DNA from: Acidobacteriota bacterium
GTDB taxonomy: Bacteria; Actinomycetota; Acidimicrobiia; Acidimicrobiales; Palsa-688
DNA length: 64,000 nucleotides
Reading direction: 5' to 3'
Assembly: GCA_028876385.1 (NCBI GenBank)
Contig: JAGWSF010000069.1
Coordinates: 1 to 64,000, forward strand
Part shown: in pieces, positions 42,695 to 51,402 of the stretch
Position numbering within the stretch: position 1 is the first letter of the stretch
How the letters are laid out: each line of letters begins with the position of its first letter
The notes under the pieces: generated by a model
What the model was told of the DNA's origin: nothing
What the model saw: only the letters and a program-made list of their open reading frames with translations
The model's database searches: none
Program-made: the position numbers and the translations under genes

Positions 42695-43747
42695 GTGGAC
42701 GCAACCCAACGCATCACAGAGACGGCGATGGTCGTGCTGTCGCGCCGCCCTCACCACTCGGGCCCCGTACCCGGGGATTTCGCCGTGGAGACGCGCCCCC
42801 TGCCCGAGCCGGGGCCCGGTCAGCTCCTGGTTCGGAACTCCTACATGAGTGTCGACCCGTCCATGCGGGGACGCCTGGAGGACACTGAGAAGCACTACAC
42901 CACGAACTTCCAGGTCGGATCACCTCTCGACGGTTCGGCCCTCGGCCGGGTGCTGGCCAGCAACGATCCGGCGATCCCGCCGGGCCGCTTCGTACGCCAC
43001 CGCTCGGGCTGGCGTGATCACGCCGTGGTCGACGCCTCGAGCGTGTCGGTGGTCGACGAACGGGCGGCCCCGCTGTCCATGTGGCTGGGGGTCCTCGGCC
43101 AGACCGGCTTCACCGCCTACGCGGGCCTGGTGCGAGCCGGCGAGTTCCGGCCCGGGGATTCGGTCTTCGTCAGCGCCGCAGCGGGGGCCGTGGGCAGCGT
43201 GGTGGGCCAGATGGCCCGCCTCATGGGCGCGTCGAGGGTGGTGGGCAGCGCCGGCGGGGCCGACAAGTGCCGCCTACTGGTCGAGCAACTCGGCTTCGAC
43301 GCCGCCTTCGACTACCGCTCGGAGAACCCGGGTGCGGGCCTGCGCCGGGTGGCCCCCGACGGTATCGATCTCTACTTCGACAACGTCGGCGGGGAGCAAC
43401 TCGTGGCGGCCCTGCACCACCTCCGGATCGGCGGCCGGGTGGCACTGTGTGGGCAGATCGCCTCCATGCTGGGGCAGAGCCCCGGCCAGGACATCGGCCA
43501 CCTGATTCAGGCGGTGCTCAAGCGTCTAACCCTGCGGGGCTTCATCGTGAGGGACCACGAGGACATCAGGGCCGAGTTCGAGCAACGGACTCTCGCCTGG
43601 CTGGCGGCGGGTGAGCTCGTCTCCAAAGAGACGGTGGTGGACGGTCTCGACCACGCCGTCGAGGCGCTGCTAGGCATGCTGTCCGGAGCCAACACCGGCA
43701 AAATGCTGGTCCGCCTGGACCCCGACGTCGAAGAGAGCCTCACTTGA
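42695..43747 (+). CDS. NADP-dependent medium-chain oxidoreductase (zinc-free)
   Basis: A 350-residue MDR enzyme with NSYMSVDPSMRGRLED, VFVSAAAGAVGSVVGQMARL and YFDNVGGEQLVAAL, homologous to 24696-25739. Expected to reduce an activated double bond with NADPH. The GTG at 42695 is close after the SDR remnant; an ATG 11 codons downstream (MVVLSRRPHH) is a fair alternative. Its last codons overlap the PPDK-like gene start (TTGA). Confidence 0.87.
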   Translation: MDATQRITETAMVVLSRRPHHSGPVPGDFAVETRPLPEPGPGQLLVRNSYMSVDPSMRGRLEDTEKHYTTNFQVGSPLDGSALGRVLASNDPAIPPGRFVRHRSGWRDHAVVDASSVSVVDERAAPLSMWLGVLGQTGFTAYAGLVRAGEFRPGDSVFVSAAAGAVGSVVGQMARLMGASRVVGSAGGADKCRLLVEQLGFDAAFDYRSENPGAGLRRVAPDGIDLYFDNVGGEQLVAALHHLRIGGRVALCGQIASMLGQSPGQDIGHLIQAVLKRLTLRGFIVRDHEDIRAEFEQRTLAWLAAGELVSKETVVDGLDHAVEALLGMLSGANTGKMLVRLDPDVEESLT

Positions 43748-46068
43748 CCGTACCCGATGGCCCATCTCCCGCCGCCGTGGACCCCTCTGTAGCGGTACGT
43801 TCCGCCGTCGAGTCGGTACGTGACGGGCGGGCCACCGCCGCCGAGGCGCTGATGTCGGTGGACCCGGCCCTGCTGCGCCACTTTCTGCACGCCCGGATCG
43901 ACCTGACCGAGGGGCTGGACCTGCTCGGGACCGGCATCCCTGCGTCCCCCGGAGCGGCCTCCGGGAAGGTGGTCATGTCCGCCGAAGAAGCTGTCGCCGC
44001 GGCCGAGCGCCAGGAGGCGGTGGTCCTGGTTCGGCCCGAGACGTCGCCCGAAGACGTCCTCGGCATGCAGTCGGCCCGCGGTATCGTCACCGCTCGCGGC
44101 GGCGTCTCCAGCCACGCCGCGGTGGTCGCCCGCGGCTGGGGGATACCCGCCGTGGTGGGCCTCGACGCCATCCGTATCGACGAGGAGGGCTTCGAGATCG
44201 CCGGCCGGCGCGTCGGCGTGGGTGACTGGATTTCCATCGATGGACAGAACGGACGTGTCTACGCCGGACGCGTCGACCTCGAGACCCCGAGCCCGCCGCG
44301 GGAGCTGGAAACCCTGCTGGACTGGGCCGACCAGGTGCGCTTGGGCCACTTCGCGGTGCGGGCCAACGCCGACACCGCCGAGGACGGGTCGTGGGCCCGG
44401 GCCCTCGGCGCCGAGGGCATAGGCCTGTGCCGGACCGAGCACATGTTCCTGGCCGAGGACCGCCTGCCGCTCGTGCGTCGGCTCATACTCTCCGACGACG
44501 AGCACGAGGACGAGGCCGCTCTGGCCGACCTCGAGACCGCCCAGCAGAAGGACTTCGAGGAGCTCTTCGCCAGCATGGATGGCCTACCGGTGACGGTACG
44601 CCTGCTCGATCCGCCGCTCCACGAGTTCCTCCCCGACGCCGAACGCCTCGTGGTGGCTGAAGCGACAGGAACCCTGACCGATGACCAGCGGCCCGTCCTG
44701 GAGGCCGTCCGGCGCCTCCGGGAGACCAACCCGATGTTGGGGACTCGGGGCGTGCGGCTCGGGGTGATCAAGCCCGGTCTCTACCCCATGCAGGTCCGGG
44801 CCGTGTGCCGGGCCGTCGAGGCGTTGCAGGCCCAGGGGCGTCAGCCGATGGTCGAGCTGATGGTCCCGCTTGTCGTGGCGGCCAGCGAGCTGCGGATGGC
44901 CCGGGGCTGGGTCGAGACGGCCGAGGCCGAGGTCCACAGCAGCCGGGCCGGTCGGGAAGCCATCAGCGTCGGGACCATGATCGAGACGCCCCGAGCCGCT
45001 CTGGTGGCCGGCGCGCTGGCCGAGTCCGCGGACTTCTTCTCCTTCGGCACCAACGACCTCACCCAGCTCACCTACGCCTTCTCCCGCGATGACATCGAAG
45101 CCCGTCTGCTACCCGGCTATCTCGCTTCAGGGTTGCTCGACTCCGACCCCTTCGAGGTGCTCGACACCGAAGGGGTCGGCTTTTTGGTGCGCTACGCCGT
45201 CGAGCACGCCCGGGCGGTGTCACCGGGAATCAAGATCGGCGCCTGCGGAGAGCAGGCCGGCGACCCTGCTTCAGCCCGGTTCTTCGTCTCGTGCGGGCTG
45301 GACTACGTGAGTTGCTCCCCATTCCGCTTGCCCATCGTCAGGCTGGCGGTGGCTCAGGCCCTGCTCGAGCTCGGCATCGCCGACGGGTCGGCAGTGGTAC
45401 TGGCTGACCCGGGGGAGGGCCGGGAACCGCGATCCGAGGACGTGGCCCGGGTCCCGGACCTGCCCCCCGACGCCGAGTTCCGGGTCATCAACGCCCTGAG
45501 GATCAAGGGATTCGCTCCGCTCCCCACACTCGTTGACATGACTGGTCTGCCGGAGGAGTTCGTATCGGCCCGGCTGGAGCATCTCCGCGAACAGGAGATG
45601 GCCCGATTCATCGACGCCAGAGGTTTCTGGCAGCTCACCCCGGCGGGCCGCGAACACCACGCCGGGCTCCTGCCGGGAGTGTCCCCCGACGCCCTCGAGG
45701 AGGTACGGGCCGCCTACGCCGACTTCTTGGACCTCAACACCGACTTCAAACAGCTCTGCTCGTCCTGGCAGCTACGCGGTGACGCACCCAACGACCACAC
45801 CGATGCCGACTACGACCAGGCCCGCATCGACGAGCTGCTCGCCCACGACCACCGCGCTCAGGCCGTCCTCGACGCACTCGGCCGGGCCGCCGACCGACTC
45901 GGCGGCTATCGCGCCCGGCTGGCGCGCGCCGCGTCGCGGACCGCGGCCGGTCAGCACGAAATGTTCACCGGCGTGATGAAGAACTCCTACCACGACATAT
46001 GGATGGAGTTGCACGAGGACCTCATATGCCTGCTCGGGGTGGACCGCAGAGCCGAAGGGAGCTTCTGA
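43744..46068 (+). CDS. PPDK-like PEP/phosphohistidine protein lacking ATP-grasp, with a winged-helix-like C-terminal extension
   Basis: A 774-residue protein. After a short 60-residue head come the swivelling domain with TARGGVSSHAAVVARG (His124) and the PEP/pyruvate TIM barrel (GAEGIGLCRTEHMF, LLDPPLHEFLP, SFGTNDLTQ, GACGEQAGDP with Cys501). The His-to-Cys distance (377) is practically that of pyruvate phosphate dikinase (His455, Cys831), so the core is complete. The N-terminal ATP-binding domain is absent. Beyond the barrel are about 230 further residues: a winged-helix-like part (VINALRIKGF to REHHAGLL) and a helical tail. It probably forms phosphohistidine from PEP; the acceptor is unknown. 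TTG start overlapping the upstream gene. Confidence 0.86.
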   Translation: MTVPDGPSPAAVDPSVAVRSAVESVRDGRATAAEALMSVDPALLRHFLHARIDLTEGLDLLGTGIPASPGAASGKVVMSAEEAVAAAERQEAVVLVRPETSPEDVLGMQSARGIVTARGGVSSHAAVVARGWGIPAVVGLDAIRIDEEGFEIAGRRVGVGDWISIDGQNGRVYAGRVDLETPSPPRELETLLDWADQVRLGHFAVRANADTAEDGSWARALGAEGIGLCRTEHMFLAEDRLPLVRRLILSDDEHEDEAALADLETAQQKDFEELFASMDGLPVTVRLLDPPLHEFLPDAERLVVAEATGTLTDDQRPVLEAVRRLRETNPMLGTRGVRLGVIKPGLYPMQVRAVCRAVEALQAQGRQPMVELMVPLVVAASELRMARGWVETAEAEVHSSRAGREAISVGTMIETPRAALVAGALAESADFFSFGTNDLTQLTYAFSRDDIEARLLPGYLASGLLDSDPFEVLDTEGVGFLVRYAVEHARAVSPGIKIGACGEQAGDPASARFFVSCGLDYVSCSPFRLPIVRLAVAQALLELGIADGSAVVLADPGEGREPRSEDVARVPDLPPDAEFRVINALRIKGFAPLPTLVDMTGLPEEFVSARLEHLREQEMARFIDARGFWQLTPAGREHHAGLLPGVSPDALEEVRAAYADFLDLNTDFKQLCSSWQLRGDAPNDHTDADYDQARIDELLAHDHRAQAVLDALGRAADRLGGYRARLARAASRTAAGQHEMFTGVMKNSYHDIWMELHEDLICLLGVDRRAEGSF

Positions 46069-46082
46069 CCGGCACCGGTGAT

Positions 46083-46111
46083 CCGGCGCCGCAGGTGCGT
46101 CCCGGCGCCGG
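46083..46111. terminator. GC-rich hairpin between convergent genes
   Basis: Nine-base perfect arms CCGGCGCCG and CGGCGCCGG flank an 11-base loop in the 71-base space between the PPDK-like gene and the oppositely oriented Rieske gene. No T-tract follows, so this would be an actinobacterial-type terminator acting in both directions, if it works at all. Confidence 0.35.
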
Positions 46112-46139
46112 CGCCCCGCAGAGCCGGTGCGCTCAGCGC

Positions 46140-47342
46140 CTAGGCGTGATGGAACTCCTCAGCGGCGGCGAGCAGCCGGTAGGTGTCGGCCGGCGTGGCG
46201 GCTTCCACCAACTGGTCCACCCAGGCGTGGAAGCGCTGGTTCTGGCCTTCGTTGCGGCCGAAGACGAACTCGGCCTTGGCACCTGAGCGCAGGGACCTCT
46301 GGATCCCGGCCACGGTGGCGTAGTCCTCGGCCTCCACCACGTTGCGGAGAAAATCGATCTGCTTCTCGATCTCCTCCATCTGCTCGGGGTCGGGGTCGTA
46401 GGTGGCCAGGTAGTTCAGGACGGTCGTCGACGAATCGGGGGTTTCGCCGGGGAACAGCTGGGCGATCTGGTAGACCCGGCCGGCGGCGAGCCGGAAGCTG
46501 GCGATCGACACGTGAGGAAAGACCGTCCACACGCCCGCCAGGAGAGCGTCCATGGGCCATTCACTGCTCGGTATGTCGCCGAGGGCCAGGATCCGCCCGT
46601 CGGGCTGCATGTGCCTCTGGTGGGGACCCCATGAGTCACCGCAGATCAGATTGTTGTAATCGCCGCCGAAGGTGCGCTTGTGGAGGATGGGTAGGTGGTA
46701 GAAGTCCAGGTACCCGTCGTAGGCCAGCTTCCAATTGGACCCGTCCAGGGTGACCCGCCCGACGAAGTGGCAGCTTTGAAGATCGTGATCCTCGAGCATG
46801 GATCCGTAGCCGCCCAGGAAGGCGTCGAGGTCGAACTCCATTCCGGGGACGACACCGCCGAAGATCAGACCGGCCCGCTCGGCCACCGGCAGCGGGGTCA
46901 GACCGTGGCAGGACGGGTCGATGTCCCCGAAGCGCTCTTTCTGGAAGATCCCCACCAGATCACCCGAGATGTCGTACACCCAGGCGTGATAGGGGCAGGT
47001 GAAGCGGCGGGCGCGGCCGCGGCCGTCCTCGACGACCGCCGACCCGCGGTGGCTGCACATGTTGACGAAGGAGCGAACCCGTCCGTCGTCGCCGCGGGTC
47101 AGCAGGATGGGTACGCCCATGACCTCCATGGCCCGGTACGAGTGGGGCTCGGCCAGCTCGGCGCTGAAGGCCAGGACGAGGGGCAGCCGCTTGAAGATCC
47201 GATCCATCTCGAGGGCGAATCTCTGGGGGTCGGTGTAGCGCTCCACAGGAATCCGCATCTCGGCCGGCTCCAGCGGCGCGCTGCCCTTCCGGGCCCACTC
47301 GAGGGTCCGGGCGGCCTGTGCCACCAGTTCGTCTCTGCTCAT
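46140..47342 (-). CDS. Rieske non-haem iron oxygenase, alpha subunit
   Basis: A 400-residue Rieske oxygenase: cluster ligands in MCSHRGSAV and CPYHAWVYD, mononuclear iron site in YLDFYHLPILH. It is clearly paralogous to 11089-12321, sharing SNWKLAYDGYLDFYH/NWKIAYDGYLDFYH and the GETPDSS block. The ATG overlaps the flavin-protein stop by four bases, so flavin protein and oxygenase are translated together; the former may supply reduction. Confidence 0.92.
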   Translation of the reverse strand: MSRDELVAQAARTLEWARKGSAPLEPAEMRIPVERYTDPQRFALEMDRIFKRLPLVLAFSAELAEPHSYRAMEVMGVPILLTRGDDGRVRSFVNMCSHRGSAVVEDGRGRARRFTCPYHAWVYDISGDLVGIFQKERFGDIDPSCHGLTPLPVAERAGLIFGGVVPGMEFDLDAFLGGYGSMLEDHDLQSCHFVGRVTLDGSNWKLAYDGYLDFYHLPILHKRTFGGDYNNLICGDSWGPHQRHMQPDGRILALGDIPSSEWPMDALLAGVWTVFPHVSIASFRLAAGRVYQIAQLFPGETPDSSTTVLNYLATYDPDPEQMEEIEKQIDFLRNVVEAEDYATVAGIQRSLRSGAKAEFVFGRNEGQNQRFHAWVDQLVEAATPADTYRLLAAAEEFHHA

Positions 47343-47899
47343 GTTCCGGCTCCTTCCTGGTCTCCGGGGTGTTCAGCGGCCGCTCCGACCACCCGGGTGG
47401 AGGTGTTCCCGGCCGGCGACCCGGCGAACATCTGCTCGGCGTCGAAGCCGATCCTGGTATCGGGAACGATCTCGATCACGACTCTGCCCGGCGTGTCGAG
47501 ATGAGCGACGAAGGCGTCCTGATGGGCCTTGTTGGCCGGCCTGACCTTCTCGGCCAGGGCCCGGTACATCCAGTTACGGGTGGCCTCGTCGTCGTGCACG
47601 ATGGCCGAGCCCTTGTAGGTGATCGCCTGGCTGACGCCTATGTCGGTGCCGCGGCTGGATACCGCCACCGCCACACGGGGCCGGCGTTCCACGGCTGCGA
47701 CCCGCTTGCGCCGGCGGGTGCAGGTCACCCAGAAGCGCCCGTCGCGGTGGACGAAGTTCATTATCAGCCCCACGGGGTCACCGTCGGAGGTGGTCCACAT
47801 GAAGGTGCACTCGGTCTGCACCGCGAGCAGGGTCGCCTCCTTCGGCGACTCGAGCCCGAAGGCCGTCACATCCTCGTATGAGTCGACGTACTCGGCCAT
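47339..47899 (-). CDS. Pyridoxamine-phosphate-oxidase-fold flavin/F420 protein
   Basis: A 186-residue split-barrel protein: SYEDVTAFG, TECTFMWTTSDGDPVGLIMNF, KRVAAVERRPRVAVAVS, AITYKGSAIVHDD. Complete paralogue of the gene cut by the left edge. ATG behind GGAGAGG. Placed between an acyl-CoA dehydrogenase and a Rieske oxygenase, coupled to the latter. F420- or FMN-dependent reduction is plausible but unproven. Confidence 0.82.
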   Translation of the reverse strand: MAEYVDSYEDVTAFGLESPKEATLLAVQTECTFMWTTSDGDPVGLIMNFVHRDGRFWVTCTRRRKRVAAVERRPRVAVAVSSRGTDIGVSQAITYKGSAIVHDDEATRNWMYRALAEKVRPANKAHQDAFVAHLDTPGRVVIEIVPDTRIGFDAEQMFAGSPAGNTSTRVVGAAAEHPGDQEGAGT

Positions 47900-47932
47900 G
47901 GGCTTCCTACCTCTCCAGTCTCGACGAGCGCT

Positions 47933-49198
47933 TCACCTGGCCACGTCCTTCCAGGCCTGGTTGCGGTCCACCCGGGGTTCGCCGGGCAGGCCGAGCACTC
48001 GCTCACCGACGATGTTGCGCTGTATTTCGTCGCTCCCGCCGGCAATCCGATACCCGGGAGCCCCCAACACGTGTTCGGTCCACTCGTAAGTGGCCCACTC
48101 GCCTGTGTCGGCGAGCAGGGCGGGACCGACCACCAGTGACGCCACCTCGCTCACGAACTTGAGGTTCTCCGTCCAAACCAGCTTGCCGATCGAACCCTCA
48201 GGACCGGGGGCAACCCCCATCTGGCGTCCGGCCTCGGCCCGTAGGCCGATCATCTCCTGCACTCGGCTACGGATGTAGACCTGGGCCAGCCGGTCCCGCA
48301 CGATGGGGTCACCGGTCCGTCCGAGCGCCCGGGCCGACACGAGCAGCTCCTGGAAGGACCCTCCGGGACGTCGGCTACCACCGCCGCTGCCCGAGCTCTC
48401 CCGTTCGAACCCGAGCGTCGTCAGCGCCACATTCCAGCCGTCTCCCACCGCACCGAGCCTCAAGGAGTCCGGTACCCGGGCCCCGTCGAAGAACACCTCG
48501 TTGAACGAGGCGCCGCCGCTCATCTGCTTGATGGGTCGTATCTCCACTCCCGGGGCCCGCATGGGGACCAGGAACGCGGTGATGCCCCGGTGCTTGGGAA
48601 CGTCGGGATCGGTGCGGGCCAGGAGCAACCCCCATTGCGAGAACTGCGCTCCCGAGCTCCAGATCTTCTGGCCCTGGAGGACCCACTCATCCCCGTCGGG
48701 CACGGCCCGGCAGCCCACCCCCGCCAGGTCCGAACCGGCACCGGGCTCCGAGAACAGCTGGCAGCACAGTTGGTCGGCCCGCAAAAAGGTGGTTACGAAC
48801 CTCTGCTTCTGTTCGTCGGTGCCGAAGCGCTCCACCGTCGGGGCCACGAGCCCCGTGGTCACGCTGAAGGTCTCGTGGCGGACCGGCACCGAGAAGGCCA
48901 TTTCGAGGCGGGCGTAGGCCCTGGCGTGTTCCTTGCTCAGGCCCAGGCCGCCGTACTCCGAAGGCCAGGTGATGGCGTGGTAACCGACCTCGGCCTTGAG
49001 CTGGTTCCAGCTCACCAGCTCGTCGAGGAGGTGCTGCTCCTGCTCGGTGCTGAGGGCGTGGAAGACGGCCACGCTGAAGCTCTCACCGCCGGCCTGGTGT
49101 GTCGCCGCCTCGTCGCCTCTCGGCTTGGCATGGGCCGAAAGCCACTTCGACGCCACGTCGGCGAACTGCTCGACGCTCGGCTGGACTGCCGCCACCAC
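47933..49198 (-). CDS. Acyl-CoA dehydrogenase (FadE type)
   Basis: A 421-residue acyl-CoA dehydrogenase, paralogous along its length to 711-1961 (FSEPGAGSDLAGV, QGQKIWSSGAQFSQWG, IKQMSGGASFNEVFF, AGGSDEIQRNIVGERVLGLPGEPR). As there, the YEGT-type Glu is replaced by Gly. The GTG start sits directly after GGAGGGGGA; the next GTG is one codon on. It heads a three-gene operon with the flavin protein and Rieske oxygenase, behind a good TetR-type site. Confidence 0.91.
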   Translation of the reverse strand: MVAAVQPSVEQFADVASKWLSAHAKPRGDEAATHQAGGESFSVAVFHALSTEQEQHLLDELVSWNQLKAEVGYHAITWPSEYGGLGLSKEHARAYARLEMAFSVPVRHETFSVTTGLVAPTVERFGTDEQKQRFVTTFLRADQLCCQLFSEPGAGSDLAGVGCRAVPDGDEWVLQGQKIWSSGAQFSQWGLLLARTDPDVPKHRGITAFLVPMRAPGVEIRPIKQMSGGASFNEVFFDGARVPDSLRLGAVGDGWNVALTTLGFERESSGSGGGSRRPGGSFQELLVSARALGRTGDPIVRDRLAQVYIRSRVQEMIGLRAEAGRQMGVAPGPEGSIGKLVWTENLKFVSEVASLVVGPALLADTGEWATYEWTEHVLGAPGYRIAGGSDEIQRNIVGERVLGLPGEPRVDRNQAWKDVAR

Positions 49199-49229
49199 TC
49201 CCCCTCCACACGGGACGAAACAACGTTAT

Positions 49230-49243
49230 TGACCGATCAGTAT
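49230..49243. promoter_or_regulatory. TetR-type operator between acyl-CoA dehydrogenase and TetR genes
   Basis: TGACCGATCAGTAT (preceded by T) matches 13 of 14 positions. It lies 32 bases before the dehydrogenase start and about 75 before the divergent TetR gene, the classical placing for an autoregulated repressor that also controls its neighbour. Confidence 0.6.
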
Positions 49244-49316
49244 CCCAGACTGGGCGCACTTGCGCCATAGCATGACGGCCTCCCGGCCCGGACCCCTCGA
49301 CTATTGTCTGCCGGCT

Positions 49317-49964
49317 ATGGCGCGTCGCAAGACCCAGAGGCTCGGTCGCCCCCCCGCCTCCTCTGCCGCTGACACCCGGGACCGGATCATCAGCGTGGCC
49401 TGCGGGCTGTTCTCCACCATGGGCTACGGCGTCACGACCAACCGGAACGTGGCCGATCAGGCCGGGGTCACTACCAGCGCCCTGTACTACTACTTCGACT
49501 CGAAGCTGGCCATGTACATGGCTGTCTACGAGGAGCTTCAGAAGAAGGTGAACGAGCGCTTCGCCCAGGCCACGGCCGGGATCGACACCTTCGATGCCAG
49601 CATCCGGGCCGTCTTGAGGGCGTCGGCGGCCATGAACGAGGAGGACCCCTCGATAGCCGCCTTCCAGGGAGCCGCCCGGACCGACCGGCTGCGTCATCCC
49701 GAGCTGATGGCCGCCATACCCAACCCGCCCGGGGAGGGTGCCTCCCTCGTACCGGGGCTGGTGGCCCTCGGGATCGAGACCGGGGAGATCGACCCCGCGC
49801 GGGCCCAACAGCTGACCGCCGTGCTGCGCACCCTGTTCGTGGGACTGGTCGACGGAGTGTCGAACAATCTGGAGGACCAGCGCAACGCCATCGACGGCAT
49901 CATGGCCCTCCTCGACGGCGACCTCATCAGGCGCCCGGTCCGTCGCAAGAACAAGGCGGGCTGA
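49317..49964 (+). CDS. TetR-family regulator (paralogue 1)
   Basis: A 215-residue TetR regulator. The helix-turn-helix is at about residues 20-65 (DRIISVACGLFSTMGYGVTTNRNVADQAGVTTSALYYYFDSKLAMY); the remaining two thirds form a ligand-binding domain. The recognition helix is nearly the same as in the TetR at 63342, so both may bind the same operators. ATG at MARRKTQRLGRPP chosen because the basic arm precedes the HTH. Confidence 0.92.
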   Translation: MARRKTQRLGRPPASSAADTRDRIISVACGLFSTMGYGVTTNRNVADQAGVTTSALYYYFDSKLAMYMAVYEELQKKVNERFAQATAGIDTFDASIRAVLRASAAMNEEDPSIAAFQGAARTDRLRHPELMAAIPNPPGEGASLVPGLVALGIETGEIDPARAQQLTAVLRTLFVGLVDGVSNNLEDQRNAIDGIMALLDGDLIRRPVRRKNKAG

Positions 49965-49998
49965 AGCCCCGACCGGCCGCCCGGTCCCAGGCGAGGGA

Positions 49999-50424
49999 TC
50001 AACGGGTCACGACGGCGCGGTTGCCCTGGATCCACACCCGCGTCAGAACCCGGGAGGCGATACGCCAACCCTGCGGAGTGCGTACCACCTCGTCCCGGTA
50101 GCGCCCGGCGATCATGTAGAGATCCCCTCCGGGCGTTCCCTTACGGAGGTGCTGGGCCATCAGATAGCACTCGCAACCGCCCCGGTCGCCGTCGACGCGG
50201 ACCCGGTGATTGGCCACCACGTGGGCCGTCGCGTCGAGGAACTCGATGGACCCGCGAACTTTGGCGGTGATCTCCCCGATGCCATGGCACACCACCGGGT
50301 CGTAGTCCGCGACCGCGTCGGGGGTGAACACCTCGGCCAGGTCCTCGAACCGGCGATCGTCGAGGGCGTAGCAGTACGCCGTCGTGAGATCGATTATCGC
50401 CTGGCGATCGTCGTGGTCGCTCAT
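49999..50424 (-). CDS. SnoaL/NTF2-like protein
   Basis: A 141-residue NTF2-like protein with AIIDLTTAYCYALDDRRFEDLAEVFTPDAVADYDP and RYRDEVVRTPQGWRIASRVLTRVW, the standard SnoaL_4-type layout. It is the last gene of the minus-strand operon holding the F420-type enzyme, the small protein, HAD-Rieske and ABM genes. Confidence 0.8.
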   Translation of the reverse strand: MSDHDDRQAIIDLTTAYCYALDDRRFEDLAEVFTPDAVADYDPVVCHGIGEITAKVRGSIEFLDATAHVVANHRVRVDGDRGGCECYLMAQHLRKGTPGGDLYMIAGRYRDEVVRTPQGWRIASRVLTRVWIQGNRAVVTR

Positions 50425-50490
50425 GTGAGGTGTGCTCTCCTGTGTTCGAGGTCCAGTGGACGGCGCGGGCTCAGCGGGCTCATGGCGCGC

Positions 50491-51402
50491 TCAAACCTGC
50501 GCCGCCTCGATCACCGCCTGGAACTGGGCCGGCACATCCAACCAGTCCTGCGGCTCGGTGATCTCCGACCAGAAGTTGTGCTCGAGCACCACCTCGGTGA
50601 AACCGGCCCGGGCCGCCTCGGCCACCTCGGCCACCATGCGGCCCACGGTGTCGCCATCGGGCGTCGGGCGGTGCGGGAACTGGGCGAAGACCCGGTGGTA
50701 GACCTCGAGGGGGGCCATCCCCTCCGGGCGGTCGGCGTTCATCCTGGCCAGCTTGGCGGCCACGTCGGTGACGGGCAGCCCAGCCGGGTTCCAGGCGTCG
50801 AACCACTTCCGGGTTCGCTCCAGGCCGGCCTCGGACCACATACCGGACAACAGTGGAGGGTGGGGCTGCTGACGCGGCTTGGGCCGGATCACCGACGGCG
50901 GAACCTCGAAGAAACGACCTTCGAATTGCACCGGATCGTCGCCCCAGCAGGCTCGTAGCACGGCCACGAACTCGTCCATCCGGGCGCCCCGGCGGGTCAC
51001 GTCAGTGCCCGAAGCGGCGTGCTCCTCGGCATTCCACCCGACGCCCAACCCCACGAGCAGGCGCCCCGCCGATAGCAGGTCGAGGGTGGATAGCCGTTGG
51101 GCCAGAGGCACTGGCCAGTGGTTGCCGGCCACCAGGATGGAGGTGCCCAGACGGGCCTTGGTCGTCCAGGTGGCCATGGCCGCCAGCAGTTCGGTAGGGG
51201 CCAGCACCGAGCGGTACTGCTCCGGGATCGGCGCCCCGGCCCGGCCGCCGTAACCCCGCGACGGCTCGAGCGGCCACATGAAGTGGTCCTGCACCCACAG
51301 GCTGGTGTAGCCGAGGGCTTCGGCTCGTTCGCAGAACTCCCGCACGAGCGCCGGCTCGACCCCATCCCCCAGCTGGGGGACGCACAGGCCGACTCCGGTC
51401 AC
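50491..51402 (-). CDS. LLM-class (luciferase-like) F420-dependent oxidoreductase
   Basis: A 303-residue luciferase-like TIM-barrel enzyme with ALGYTSLWVQDHFMWPLEPS, STLDLLSAGRLLVGLGVGWNAEEHAASG and LERTRKWFDAW. It is only distantly similar to 37789-38766. The GTG start overlaps the stop of the small Rieske-associated gene by four bases, so it is co-translated with it. Probably an F420H2-dependent reductase acting on the oxygenated product. Confidence 0.87.
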   Translation of the reverse strand: MTGVGLCVPQLGDGVEPALVREFCERAEALGYTSLWVQDHFMWPLEPSRGYGGRAGAPIPEQYRSVLAPTELLAAMATWTTKARLGTSILVAGNHWPVPLAQRLSTLDLLSAGRLLVGLGVGWNAEEHAASGTDVTRRGARMDEFVAVLRACWGDDPVQFEGRFFEVPPSVIRPKPRQQPHPPLLSGMWSEAGLERTRKWFDAWNPAGLPVTDVAAKLARMNADRPEGMAPLEVYHRVFAQFPHRPTPDGDTVGRMVAEVAEAARAGFTEVVLEHNFWSEITEPQDWLDVPAQFQAVIEAAQV

